Shown piece after piece: positions 9,064 through 19,787 of a stretch of DNA of 64,000 bases. The translations under genes were made by a program, and so were the position numbers. The notes under the pieces were generated by a model that ran no database searches, was not told where the DNA came from, and was given only the letters and a program-made list of their open reading frames with translations. Every line of letters starts with the position of its first letter. Positions within the stretch are counted from its first letter, which is position 1. The stretch is from Mucidula mucida. Taxonomy: Eukaryota; Basidiomycota; Agaricomycetes; Agaricales; Physalacriaceae. The stretch is taken from assembly GCA_015501055.1 (NCBI GenBank), contig JADNYV010000201.1, positions 1 through 64,000 of the forward strand. The letters are read 5' to 3'.

Positions 9064-9790
9064 GCAGGTTAGGAGCTACCCCACCGACATTTGCTTCCGT
9101 GCGGAACGGGGTAGACAGAAGTGGTTATCACCGCCTCGTTGGTTCAGCTATGTTTGTTGATGCTCTCCGACACGCGAACGCTTGCTCTGGAAAGTGCTCA
9201 TAGTGATGGCGATGGCGTAGCACTGCGACTGCGCGAAGATAGGTGCTGAACGCATGTCGACCAGAGGTGCTGGGATCACGGACTCCGGAGCGCCAGTGTT
9301 CGTTCGTGTTTCGCTTTGTGTGCGTCATATGATCGCAGTGCACTTCTTCAGACATGAATGAGGATGAGGTGTGTCTCTTCAAGGCTTCACTCCGGTGTTA
9401 TAACCTAGACCCGCTTGTCCACTATTTGCCGGCTTGGACAACATCTCCGCGACACCAGGCCTCAGGCTTCGAAACAGCAACGGACAGAAAGGCGTTAAGG
9501 AAGATAGTAGGCCCCGATTCGGGATGTGTCCTGAGGATCAAAGCATACGTGCCCGCCCGGTGTTCATGGGTCGTCGCAGCTCATGGCCTCATCTCACTGT
9601 CCACTCTTCACGCTTACGCTACCAACATCTCTGCACACGTCCGACGCTGGCTCGACTTGGGAGCAGGCTACACTTACTGGGTAACTGCAAAGTCACCTTT
9701 TTTCTTGACTGGATATTGTACGAGGGGGCTGATTCCGACTTTCACCAGATTTTATTTACTCTGGACTCTCCACCGATGAACTCGCGCTCA
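9064..9790. promoter_or_regulatory. Conserved upstream module of Ser-rich gene copy 1
   Basis: Blocks shared with the other Ser-rich copies, in the same order relative to the gene: CGGAACGGGGTAGACAGAAG at about 9101-9120, a TTTCGCTTTGTGTGCGTCAT block at about 9310-9330, GGTGTTATAACC..GACCCGC at about 9394-9415, and a distal CTACACTTACTGGGTAACTG block near 9670-9690. No protein frame spans them consistently. They may be promoter/enhancer sequence or simply part of the duplicated unit. Confidence 0.45.
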
Positions 9791-9982
9791 CGAGTACTGT
9801 GTTGTCACTCAATCGGTCGCAGACTTACTTGCCCCAGCAAAACGGCCATGGTCTGTTCAATCGAGCATCGCTTCAATGAATGCGGCACCGTAACTTCAAA
9901 TTTTCCTCACAATCGTTCATGACTATCTTGGACCACGTCATTTGTTTCAATCATGCTTTGTTGTTCCATGTATGCTCATATA

Positions 9983-10504
9983 CTACAACAAATCCATCCT
10001 TCCCAAGACCAACTCCTGGATCAGTAGTATATCCTCTTCCTCCGGCTCAGAAGTGTCCTCGTCGTCATTGAATGCCCCCGCAGGTGACAGCATCGGGATG
10101 TTTGGTCTTAACACGGTGTGGCTGTGCGTGTCGTGTCCTTTCCATTGTGGAAGAGTTGAAGGACAAGATGGAAAGAGATCAAGGATATCCCCCAGCGACT
10201 CTTCCTCCGAATCGTCTGAACAAGCCACCGTGCTTCTCCTAGGCTTCCGACCAGTTAACAACGAACGCAGTGAATTAGAGAACGACCGGATGTGGGATTT
10301 GGTCTGGGAATGCGAGCGCGTTCGTGGGCTGGAGTGGAGACTGGAAGACGACGAGGAACTGCCCAAGCGACGATGGATGGGCAATGATAGCGAGCTCATG
10401 AAGCGTTGGGTAAGGGTGGGTAATGAGTTCGATCGAGGTCGGGACTCGGAAGAGGTTTGAACTTCGTATGAGTCAACTTTCAAGACTACCGATTGCTTGC
10501 GCAT
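9983..10504 (-). CDS. Ser-rich/acidic-tail family protein, subfamily A copy 2
   Basis: The frame gives 173 aa from an internal Met (MRKQSVVLKVD). The family's usual upstream start MHSPMFFA is present at about 10554 but runs into a TAA before this Met, so the N-terminal 15-20 residues are lost or initiation has moved. The rest is intact: TLTQRFMSSL, poly-Ser, basic RTRSHSQTKSHIRSFS, acidic DSEEESLGDILDLFP and the tail SEPEEEDILLIQELVL...MDLL. It lies in the same orientation 0.9 kb from copy 1, so the two form a tandem pair. Its upstream module is at 10600-10830. It may be functional or a recent pseudogene. Confidence 0.5.
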   Translation of the reverse strand: MRKQSVVLKVDSYEVQTSSESRPRSNSLPTLTQRFMSSLSLPIHRRLGSSSSSSSLHSSPRTRSHSQTKSHIRSFSNSLRSLLTGRKPRRSTVACSDDSEEESLGDILDLFPSCPSTLPQWKGHDTHSHTVLRPNIPMLSPAGAFNDDEDTSEPEEEDILLIQELVLGRMDLL

Positions 10505-11399
10505 GGTGGAAACTTAAATGTGGGCGTGGGCGAAGAACATTGGTGAGTGCATTGTTGATGAAAAAAGGCAATCGAAAATCTTTGTTTAAGTACCTTCAGC
10601 GACCTACATTTGCTTCCGTGTGGAACGGGGTAGACAGGAGTCGCCTCGTTGATTTGGCTTGAGCGCAAATTGACCGGAGGAGGCAGTGTAAGTGTTCGTG
10701 TCTCGCCTTGTGTGCGTCATGCGATCGCAGCAGTCTTCTCCAGACATGGAGGCTTTGGGCTTCAGTCCGGTGTTATCACCCAGACCCGCTACGGCCCACT
10801 ACATGCCGAACTGGTGTTTCGTCGTTTCAAAAATCACTGCTTGGGTCAGAGAACAGAACGCAAGCAACGAGTGAAAACATTGCTTGTTATCAGTTCGAAC
10901 TCGCCAAAACAGACAATTATATGCAGAGAGCTTTCCTAGTTGTATGACGGATTGACTCTTACACAAACTCGCCTGTTTCCAGCTTCCTTCTACCATAAAA
11001 ACATATCGTTAGTCATGCGGAAGTTATCAGAATATACCGACTTACATGTATTCTGTGCGCATCTGCGCTGCTGTCCTGATCTTTGGTAAGGTACGCCTGA
11101 ACATCACGCTGACAGGGACTGCCTTGCGTGCCAGGATGTTTCGATAATCTCATTTTTGGCCAGTCTTACTGAGACTGAACGTGACGTTGTTCTTGATGTG
11201 AATACTTCATCGTGTGCATCAGTGTGGCGTCACTACTGACAATCTCGATAGACTTTACATCCGACTGCGCGCCGAACTGTTCCCTCGTTAGAATTGGACG
11301 CCAGTGTACATTTCTCCTCATAGTCATGCATGGGTACTGGATCGTGGAACATGAGTACTAACTATAGACACCTTTCACATCAATAATTCATGAGAGTCT
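10505..11399. other. Upstream module of Ser-rich copy 2, then intergenic
   Basis: 10600-10830 carries the family blocks (GGAACGGGGTAGACAG, TCGCCTTGTGTGCGTCAT, GGTGTTATCACCCAGACCCGC). 10830-11100 has no gene I can support. From about 11100 it is the 3' flank of the duplicated small-gene locus. Confidence 0.45.
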
Positions 11400-12870
11400 T
11401 CAATCAGTCATCCTTCTCCATTTGAGGTCATAATAGGAGGGAAGATTGTCTGATATGTTATATGCCTCCTTTGCCGCAGAAATCAGCTCAGGCCTCGTAA
11501 TCGAAGCCATATATTCGTCGTTCAAGTTGACGCCGAGGACGATGAGAAGGTAGGGATCGACGATTTTTATACGGGGCAATAATTCAAATCTGCTTTCTCC
11601 ATCAGACCAGGGACAATTTCATTCGTAGCACGCACCCGAATTGGTCCGCGTACTTGAGTTCCTCCCAACGCGGAAGTGCGAACTCTTCACGAATATCCCC
11701 AAGAAAAGATTTATATGTGCCCTCAACCTCGTCCGAGTCTATGACGAGTTTCCAGCACAACATGTAGGTGGGGGGCCTACGGCCGTTCACGATGGAGTCC
11801 GCGGGCGGCGGGCGTTCTGTCGCTGCGTAGAGCAATGGGAAGCCATTTCTGGGAAGGTGAACAATCACTATCATTGTGGTGCGAGAGCCACAAAGAACAA
11901 CTTACACGAGTTCACCCGCTTGCAACTTTCTGTGGCTATAATACAGCCCATTAAGTATTATGCGGCGCGAAGATGCCATTATGACTTGACTTACAGGTAT
12001 TCTCTGCGCCTCTGTGCTTCTGACATGGTTGTAAATAGCGTGTATCCTTTACTCAAGATTGAAAAGCGCGAGGTACTTCTTAAAGACGCGTTGGAATTGC
12101 CTAAAATGCTTGATATGCTAAGGTTAGTGGTGGTCGGAAGCCAAAAGTGGGTTGATCACTGACTGCCATCATCGTTTCCGACGTCCGTCAATCAATTCAC
12201 GCCTTTTCTCTTCAGATCAAGCACTGCGTAGACAATGTTGATATAGTCCTTGGCTAGCTGGTGCGTCGGCTACACGCCGTGCATGCGTAACTTGCTGACG
12301 GTGTCGACCAACAGGTTACAGGCCAACCTAATCGTTTCCGAGTCGCTTGCTGCACCACCGTTCGCAAAAGAGGACAATACATTCGCCGGATACGGTCGAG
12401 AATTCAAGGCCTGGTAAGTTGGTCGCCCCCTACAGGCCTATACAGCAGGCCCACGGGAAATTGGATTGCTGGCGGCCAAGGACGCGCTTACAGATCTCGT
12501 GCGTAGCCGCGTCTATATCACGCACCGAATTCAAACTAATTCCTTCCTAGAAACTAATCTGCTCTGTGGTGTCACGTATGGCCCAAAACTCAGTGGTATC
12601 CCCAGGTTCAAAGACGACCTTTGAATGCTCGCCATTATACGCCCCCGACATTCGGTTCCTGCAAAAGTGACACTCGACGTATATGATCGCTCTCAGACAC
12701 CCTATTGTTTATAGTTCGTCTACGCCCAACGAACGCGTTAGAAAGCCGGAGCATAAAAACTTGGGGTACGTCGTGTGTCTTGGAAAACGCACTGTCTATT
12801 ATTTGCTGATTGCCCTTTAGGTCCTCCCTCCACTGCGACATCTGGAATCTCCACGTTTCTTTGTTTTCAA
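11100..12870. repeat. Direct segmental duplication, unit 2
   Basis: Partner of 6150-7900. The upstream plus-strand relic (APPFAKEDN..GREFKAW) is at about 12230-12415, with a splice donor after it. Confidence 0.65.
11400..12026 (-). CDS. Small four-exon protein of unknown family, copy 2
   Basis: The ATG is at 12026 (MSEAQRRREYL) and the stop at 11400-11402. Exon 3 is 11848-11636 and exon 4 is 11589-11400. Exons 1 and 2 (32 and 30 nt) match copy 1 in length, and the total gives 154 aa in frame. The signature residues are kept: NGFPLLYAATERPPP, YMLCWKLVIDSDE, LPRWEELKYADQFG, FELLPRIKIV, LIVLGVNLND and AAKEAYNISDNLP. It sits in the second unit of the direct duplication, in the same orientation as copy 1. 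Preservation of every splice site despite clear divergence of the flanks suggests selection on the coding part. Function unknown. Confidence 0.65.
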
Positions 12871-13370
12871 TCGGATGAGCGCCATCGCTACCCGCGAGTG
12901 ATTAATTCTGTTTGACTAAAAGGGTAGACGTGCAGTGCATGAGCAAGAACTTTATAATCCCATCGTCCCGCAGCAAATCTGAGAGGCGCACATCATACGG
13001 AGCCACTTCAACTAGGTCGATTAACAGGACAACAATGTGCGCGCTCATAGAGACCGTGATATCAGTGGACGTACGAGTCCGCTTAATATCGTTACGATGA
13101 TTTGGTGCAGGGTTTGCTCCCTCGCGGTCGGACTACCTCAAAATTTTGAGAAGGTCAGGCTGAATATAACCGCTCAAACCTCATCCCATCAGCCGGCGAT
13201 GAGAACGTCTCTGGGAAGATTGGCGCTGGTACGGTATCATTGGTTCGACTGCGTCTCTCCTGGTACTAACGCCGATTGTTAACAGGTTCGGTCAGGGAAG
13301 ATCGATGAGAATGTATACATTCTGCGTATGACTTGATGCTGGATTGACACTGGTACGCCTGCAGTTTATT
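12871..13370. other. Intergenic stretch
   Basis: Short frames only; nothing supported. From about 13370 the sequence joins the Ser-rich subfamily B unit. Confidence 0.4.
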
Positions 13371-13579
13371 AACAGGACGCGCTCACAACGACCGCCAGCA
13401 TCAGCGGATATACAAGTCCGCATATTATCGTCACGATCATCTGGCAGGCCAGGCCGAACGCCTCTGTGGACACTTCAGCAACTGTATTTACGACCAATTC
13501 CCGTCGCGAGCGTCTTCGATATCATATGCCATCGGATATATTCAAATATTACATTCATATATTCTTCTCTTTCGCTAAA

Positions 13580-14194
13580 TCACAGCCCGAAATCATTCTT
13601 TCGAGCACCATCTCCTGCATTAGCAAGAAATCGTCTTCCTCCAGCTCGACATCTCTTCCTCGTTGAATTGCCCCGCGGATATTAGGATGTCTAGCGCGAG
13701 AGGTTCTTCCTCGCGTATGGGTCCTGTTACAGGATATTGGGATGGTACGATGTTCCCGTCCTCAATGTTCAAATACACCCGGTTCACGTCGTTGAATGTT
13801 GACACGTCGGGGATGGGCATGTTTTCCCATGGCGTCATATTGTCCAACAATCCCGCCGTGTTTCTCCTCGGCTTGTCGCTTCTCCTCCGCCCGACGAACA
13901 ATGAACGGAGGTTGATTCGCGGGAACGAATCTGAGAAGGACCTGACGTGTGATTTGGTTTGGGGTTGGGTGCCGACGCGGGGGTGTGGAATGAAGGCTGG
14001 AAGACGAGGAATTGGCCGAGCGACGGTGGCTTCGCGACAGTTGCTCTTAAAGCGTGGGTAAGGGCGGGTAATGAGTTCGCCCGAGGTCGAGAAGAGGACT
14101 GGTATTGGTCGACTTCATGGCAATCAACTTTGACTGCTGATTGCTTCTCCATCTTGGAGACTTTGGTGTGGGTGGAAAAGGCAGGCGAGTGCAT
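13580..14194 (-). pseudogene. Ser-rich/acidic-tail family, subfamily B pseudogene
   Basis: Starts MHSPAFS at 14194 and follows the subfamily B copies at 27908 and 57234 (SAVKVDCHEVD, RPRANSLPALT, FVGRRR, TAGLLDNM, DVSTFNDVNRVYL, EDGNIVPSQYPVTGP). It changes frame at least twice: near the Ser-rich middle, and again before the acidic tail, where DDFLLMQEMVLER is out of frame. The stop equivalent to the intact copies is at 13580. It is in the same orientation as the 57.2-kb copy. The upstream family blocks follow at 14265-14560. Confidence 0.7.
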
Positions 14195-15537
14195 TGTTGA
14201 TGGTTTTAGCAATCGGAAATCTGGGTTTATGAACCTCTAGCAGGTTAGGAGCTACCCCACCTACATTTGCTTCCGTTCGGAACGGGGTAGACAGAAAGTA
14301 GTCATCACCGCCTCGTTGGTTTGTTGATACTCCTCGATGTGTGCCGGTCTGCCTTCAGAGGCTTGGCGACGGCGTAGTGCTCAGAGATGCTTGACGATAT
14401 CTAAACGCAGGTCAACCGGAGATGTTGCGATAACGCAGTGTGCAAGTGTTTCGTGTTTCGCTTTGTGGGCGTCATCCGATTGCAGGGTTCTTCTTTAGAC
14501 ACGGATGTCTCTTCGAATCTTCAAAGCTTCACTCCGGCGTTATAACCCAGACCCGCTGGGCTGGCCGAGGTCCATTATTTGCCGGCTTCAGACAACATCT
14601 CCGTAAGAGCAAGCCTCAGGCTTCAAGAATATCGCGTTAGACGAAATCTGCTTGTTAGCTCATCCGTATTCATTCTATCGAGCGTGTGTCCAACGAAAGG
14701 AGCAGACGACTCGTCGATTAGATACTGCAGGGACTACAAGCCAGTGGGGGTAGGGAGAGAGAAGGTGCTTACGGTCATCGCCGGACAAATGCTCTCGGGG
14801 ACTCAAATATCCATTATTGCGAACGCCACGGGCGTGCTGGGATCACAATTAAGACTTCATACAAGTGTGCGAGTGGAGATATGGTGCATGTGTTCTCCGA
14901 AGAGAAGGAGAGACGAATCGTGCCAACAAGATAGATAGTGAATAATGATAGAAATGTTCGGAAAGAAACTAAGCGATTGAAAATGGTACGGAAATCCTTC
15001 ATTTAACCACGTCCCGGGATATAACAGAATCAGAGCTCAACTCGCCGACCCTGCGGTACGACTTCCAACAGCGTGTGCTTTGGACCGTGACAGCTGCGAC
15101 GTCGTCATGTTGAGTATCACAACAGATGAACGATACGTACCTTTTGCCTCTTATGAAGCCTCTCAGAATCGTCAAAGAGCTCTTTCCTGGTCGAGGTTGA
15201 CGGGTTGTAGGATGGTGGTATGTCGCTAAGGAAGACTCGTCAACATGTCAGGTAGCAAGCCAATCAGAATGAGACTACTAACATCGGGGATCCGTGTCTT
15301 CCTGTCGCTGATTCCTTTCATATCCATGAACTTTGCCTAGGATGTAGCGTTAACAATCGATACCGTTGACCGAGCTGGAGTAGCCGACGCACAACAAGCG
15401 CCTTAACGCCATCATAGCCGTCATCCGTGTCCTAAAGTCGCGAGTCATTCCTCCGTAATACGGGTACAGTGTAGAGCTCACCGCCAATGGTACGACATCC
15501 AGATCCTTTGGATAGAACTTTTCATGCTGGAGAGTGA
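14195..15537. other. Upstream module of the subfamily B pseudogene, then intergenic
   Basis: 14265-14560 holds CGGAACGGGGTAGACAGAA and GGCGTTATAACCCAGACCCGC blocks. 14660-15060 shows nothing. At about 15100-15240 a minus-strand stretch reads IPPSYNPSTSTRKELFDDSE and looks coding, but I could not connect it to the gene at 15538-16044. Confidence 0.4.
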
Positions 15538-16044
15538 TCAATGCTCTGGCTGGTCGAGAACATGGATGAATGAACGAACAGGAAAATCGGGAAACGCCTA
15601 TGGTGGAATGTCGATTAAACAGTGCAAGAGCGGGAGAAATGGGTAAGGCATACCATACCGCGCTATGAAATTCATCTTTGTAAACCATCATAAGCTGCTG
15701 ATGGTACGCCTGCTGGAAGACAGTCAGATCATTCGAATAAGAGCGATAAGAGGGCAGCGTACCTCTTCTGGTGTGCGTCCGAATCGTGCATTAAGCGTGT
15801 TCTCCACTTGCTGCATGCTGCGAGAAGCTGAGGCATGTTAGCGGCGCGCCCAACAAAGGCGAGAACGCTGCGTACCGAGATACGCGTCACCGTCATGTGC
15901 TGCATACGCGCCAATGGATGCAAAGAACAACTGACGACTCAGCGACGCCTGCGATTTGACATAACTGATCTCTGCCGCCTGAAGGTCTTGCTTCAGTACA
16001 GCGTTTGAGGCGGCAGAAGGCTCGGGGGTCTCTAGGTGGCTCAT
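15538..16044 (-). CDS. Hypothetical 114-aa protein, four exons
   Basis: The predicted exons are 16044-15876, 15827-15763, 15709-15659 and 15597-15538. They are joined by three GT...AG introns of 48, 53 and 61 bp that keep the frame throughout, which is good internal support. The product is Ala/Gln-rich and probably helical at the start (LKQDLQAAEISYVKSQ), then reads SMQQVENTLNARFGRTPEE, HQQLMMVYKDEFHSA and a short FPDFPVRSFIHVLDQP end. No known domain, signal peptide or membrane segment. An alternative reading continues through 15350 with a different last exon. Family not recognised. Confidence 0.5.
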
Positions 16045-16533
16045 GTTGAGGAAAGAGGTAATCGTCGCTCAGGTGGTGGTATAAGACAAGAGGTATCGTC
16101 ATGACGTGAGCCACAAGTTCAAGTTAATCACGTCCAGATCTAATAATAGTCGGCGCCTTGAGCGGGAAGCGCCGACGCCATAGACTATAATGCGCCGTGA
16201 GCAATGGTCAAATGATCAACTGCGAGAACTACACACTTCTAATTGGAAAATTGAGGCTGAATCAAGAGAACGTTGGTGGTAGAGAGCATGGAGGATGTGA
16301 ACCAGAAATGGACATGCAGGGTTGTCATCCTTCCGCGATGACACGTGGTATGCACCTTGGTCCTTCAGCTTCAACCCTCAAGGCATCGCACCCGTCTTCA
16401 ATTCGCGTAAATCTAGCTGGAGAAATAACTTCCTTCAATCTGATTTACGGTGCCGTTCGCAGTACACTTCCGCGGCATATATTTTCTCAAGACTACGTGA
16501 AGGGTCAAAGAATACTACTCGTTGTAAACAACC
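16045..16533. other. Intergenic stretch before the chimeric gene
   Basis: Presumed promoter region shared by the divergent gene at 16044 and the gene at 16534. No supported ORF. Confidence 0.4.
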
Positions 16534-17712
16534 ATGTCAGAAGCACAGAGGCACAGAGACTACCTGTAAGTCATTTCATCGTAGCATCTTCGCGCCGCGT
16601 AATAATGGGTTATGATTATAGCAGGAGAAAGTTCCTAGCTGGTGAACTCGTGTAAGTCGTACTTTGTGGCTCTCGTGGCACCCCAAGTTCACCTTCCCAG
16701 AAACGGCTTCCCATTATTCTACGCACCTACAGAACGCCCGCCACCCGTAGACTCCATCGTAAACGGCCGTAGGACCCCCGCCTACTTACTGTGTTGGAAA
16801 CTCGTCATAGATTCGGACGAGCAGGCCTTCAATGATCACTCAGTCTTTATGCTTCATATCTCTAGAACGAGTGAGCAGTGGAAAGTTTTGGAGCTCCATG
16901 TTGGCGGAGATGACTTTGAAAACTTAATGGGTGGCCGACACCGTTCCGGGTTTACCGTACTGGAGTCGCTTACCCTGGCACTGAAGGGCGATGTGATCAA
17001 TATGGTCCTTCCAGAAGAGCTTTCATCCCATGCACCAGTCTTGTCTAATCTTGTATTATTGGATTCTTATGCCGATGACAGTGAGCTGGCGTGGGAGGAC
17101 TGCACGCTGCCTAGTGCAAGCCTGCTTACACTTCGCACCAACCGGCAAAACCTATCAGATCTACCCGCCCTCCATTTCGCTGAAACCAATGCCACTACGA
17201 GTCTTGTCGTATGTGGTCTAGGCCACTTTGTCCCATCTGGTGTCGAGCTCGGAGAACTGTGGATAACAAATCTCGTCCTTGATCCCGCTCCGGGTTCTTG
17301 GACGTCCGGATTAACATCTTTTCTCGAGAAAGCGACCATCCCTTACCTCGAGACTCTCACATTCATCTGCTCGCCTTCCAAAGTGTTGCTCGAGAACCTC
17401 TGTGACCTCTTGCGCGCAGTGCCCAAGTTGTTGATGAACTCAGAATGCCCCTTTACATCATTCAGTTTCATCATGAATAGCACAGGCTGCATGGATCGAC
17501 GAGCTGCAACGCAGCCGAGCCTAGCTGACACGCTCCTCGAGATGTTTGAGTGCATGTATTGGTTGGAGAGCCTCAGCATTATCGAATCGGTATCGGGACC
17601 AGCCATCCTCACCGAGGAGTTCATCAAAGGAATTTCGGGGCGCGTGCTTCTCCCCGGACTCACGTGCTTGAGCTCGTCTGGGCGGAAGACCATGTGCCAA
17701 ATGAGAACGTAA
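16534..17712 (+). CDS. Chimeric gene: small four-exon family N-terminus fused to F-box/LRR-type repeat region
   Basis: Exons 16534-16565, 16622-16651 and 16701-17712 join in frame. The start MSEAQRHRDYL, RRKFLAGELV and NGFPLFYAPTERPPP...LLCWKLVIDSDE is the small four-exon family. Right after DSDE the frame continues as a leucine-rich region typical of fungal F-box/LRR-like proteins (TSEQWKVLELHVGG, ENLMGG, LESLTLALKG, LSNLVLLDSY, LPYLETLTFI). There is no F-box. The frame stops at 17710-17712, but LRR-like coding resumes in another frame (VLELVWAEDHVPNENVIP to RASVW, stop 17879). A one-base loss near 17664 therefore truncates it. This is either a real chimera with a shortened C-terminus or a pseudogene. 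Confidence 0.55.
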
Positions 17713-17879
17713 TCCCTATGCTTAATTCCCGTGTTGACGGAGACGGTGTCGATAGAGAACAAAACGCAAGGTTGTCTTCCGCCGTGCTGGGAGTCCGAAA
17801 TGGAGGCGAACTCCCGCGCGCAATCTTGGAGCACATGGAGGATCTTAGAATGGAGGGTATTCGTGCATCTGTCTGGTAG
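17655..17879 (+). pseudogene. Out-of-frame C-terminus of the F-box/LRR part
   Basis: Reads VLELVWAEDHVPNEN, then LSSAVLGVRNGGELPRAILE and MEDLRMEGIRASVW, an end seen in Agaricomycete F-box/LRR paralogues. It is separated from the upstream frame by a single-base shift at about 17664. Confidence 0.5.
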
Positions 17880-18074
17880 TAGTGAGAGATGATAGATACA
17901 CTCATGGCCCGTACTGGTAAGCATAGGATTCTTTACTCTTCTGTACATGCTATAATTTTGAAGGAAGAAAGTATCTGCTCATGCTCGAGTACAATGTCAC
18001 TCAGGGTTGCGAGGAAATGATATACACTGTGTCCTCAATAACGACCATTACAATCATGAGAGCTCAACTATAAC

Positions 18075-19376
18075 TAGAGATGGACACGAGTCCATACTCG
18101 AGTATATTCGGACTCATCGTATGAGTAACTCTTACCTCAAACCCAATACTCAAGACTCGAGTCTTCACTCGAGACTCTACTCGAATATCTACTCTACTCG
18201 AGAGTACTTCATGAGTCTCGAGTATTCGAGTACTCGAGTACGATCCGAGTATACTCGAGTGTCCAACCTTTCTACTGCGTCGGCGACTTGGCAAGGAGAA
18301 CAGCTACAACCGAATGTTTTACCTGCTCAGCATGTTTGCCGGGAAATTCTTTGGGAGTTATTCGAGACCAATTTCCGCTACGAGTTCCTCGCGCTCGACC
18401 GCCTTTGCTACGACCTCAAGCCCGTGGGCTTCAACGATCCGCAACCTGACACGGAGCTTGGGCAAGCAGTGCCTTACGACAATTTGGATGCCTCGTCTTT
18501 CGGTGACCGCCAGATGCAGATTCTCGGTGCACTTTTCAACGGCCGAGTCGTCCCGGAGAGCATTGACTGGGGTCGGATGGGGCTGGCGGCAGCAACGTTT
18601 ACGGGACGCGCGTCTGTCCTGGCTGCTTTGTACCGGGTGATGCGACGCTGGTGTCGTGTTCCACCAATGCCGGCGGGAACTTCACAGGCCGCTCACAAGT
18701 TGATCTGTGGCTCTCTGATGTCAGAACGGGAAATGCGGACTGTTGAGTACGGATTAGCTGAGTACTATGTGGACTGTTACGTTACAGTTTTCGGGCGCGC
18801 ACCCCTTCTTCCTCACGGACTGTAGAGTATTCGTTTTTGTGGACGATTTTGTAGTTTTTTTGTATATTAGATGTATCATACTCTTCACCTGATGCGTCGT
18901 ATGCGTCGCTTCGCAACAGTACTCGCATCAGGTTTGTTTGTAGCACAACATTTTGTATGGCCTTCATGGCCTTTGTCCTTTTTTTTGCTAATGGCATTTT
19001 ACCTAATTATGTGTGATCTGGACTGAAATTGTATAATGAATATGCCCTTTTGGCGCAGTGGTTATACTCGTTGTTGTGCTGATGCACAGAAATGGCTGAG
19101 CTCCGTGGGTTCAATGCTCACGGGGTTCATTTTGTTCAAAAAATATATATAGGAGCTGAATACTCACGAATACTCACGAATATAAGAATACTCATGAGTA
19201 TTCACGAATATTTATGAGTATGAGTCTATCGAGTATTCGTGCCCCAAACTGAAACTCTAGACTCACCATAGACTCTAGACTCTACTCTACTCACGTGCGA
19301 GTATACTCTTGGCTTGCATGATGATATGAGTTTATTCGTGAGTACTTTTTTTATTCTATACTCGCGTCCGACTCTA
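18075..19376. mobile_element. Non-autonomous hAT-like DNA transposon, copy B
   Basis: Same termini as copy A (TAGAGATGG...CTCTA), with its own 8-bp duplication ACTATAAC at 18067-18074 and 19377-19384. It is 1302 bp against 1305 in copy A. I found three single-base deletions relative to A (near 19150, 19241 and 19325) and no substitutions by eye. The different target duplications prove two independent insertions rather than one segmental duplication. It lands at the edge of the segmental duplicate that starts near 19390. Confidence 0.85.
18211..18825 (+). CDS. Passenger ORF of hAT-like element B, unknown function
   Basis: Identical in translation to the ORF at 1656-2270 of copy A, including REILWELFETNFRYE and the EYYVDCYV end. 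The start is uncertain for the same reason: the frame runs back through CTCGAG repeats. Identity fits very recent transposition, so it is not by itself evidence of selection. Confidence 0.5.
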   Translation: MSLEYSSTRVRSEYTRVSNLSTASATWQGEQLQPNVLPAQHVCREILWELFETNFRYEFLALDRLCYDLKPVGFNDPQPDTELGQAVPYDNLDASSFGDRQMQILGALFNGRVVPESIDWGRMGLAAATFTGRASVLAALYRVMRRWCRVPPMPAGTSQAAHKLICGSLMSEREMRTVEYGLAEYYVDCYVTVFGRAPLLPHGL

Positions 19377-19472
19377 ACTATAACGATGAAATAGACTATC
19401 TGAGAGATACATGTGAGGCTAGCTAAAAGTATGATACCTAGTATACAGGGCAGGTGTCGAGCAACAGAAATA

Positions 19473-19711
19473 CTGTAGCGTTTCGACCTTCACAGCCTGT
19501 GACCCATTATGGTCTGAAGTTACAGCGAACAGCTTCACAGACCCTTAAATTGCCTTTTTTGGACAGTTCCGCTTATAGCGGGACCTGAAATTTCCTTATT
19601 TGGAGGCTCGTGCCTGACCAAAGTGGTCCGTGACCCGTTATGATGTATATATAGCTTCACTTCAAAGACCCCCGTGACCCGTTATGTGAATTTGCGGTCG
19701 AAACGCTACAG
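19473..19711. mobile_element. 239-bp MITE, Tc1/mariner-like (TA target)
   Basis: The ends are CTGTAGCGTTTCGACC and its exact reverse complement (16 of 16), flanked by TA on both sides (19471-19472 and 19712-19713). The paralogous site at about 53465 lacks the whole insert and has a single TA, so it is a natural empty site. Inside are three copies of GTGACCCRTTATG near 19500, 19630 and 19668. There is no coding capacity. The TA duplication and TIR style suggest mobilisation by a Tc1/mariner-type transposase elsewhere. Confidence 0.85.
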
Positions 19712-19787
19712 TAACAGCAGAGCATAGTACAGTAAGTAACAAAGAAAGCATTCATAAGTTTCCTATCCTAACGCCAACAAGGCAGGA

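Noticed and set aside
18067..19384. The two hAT copies explained as one segmental duplication
   Set aside because: Target duplications and flanks differ (ACTTCGTT versus ACTATAAC), so these are separate insertions.
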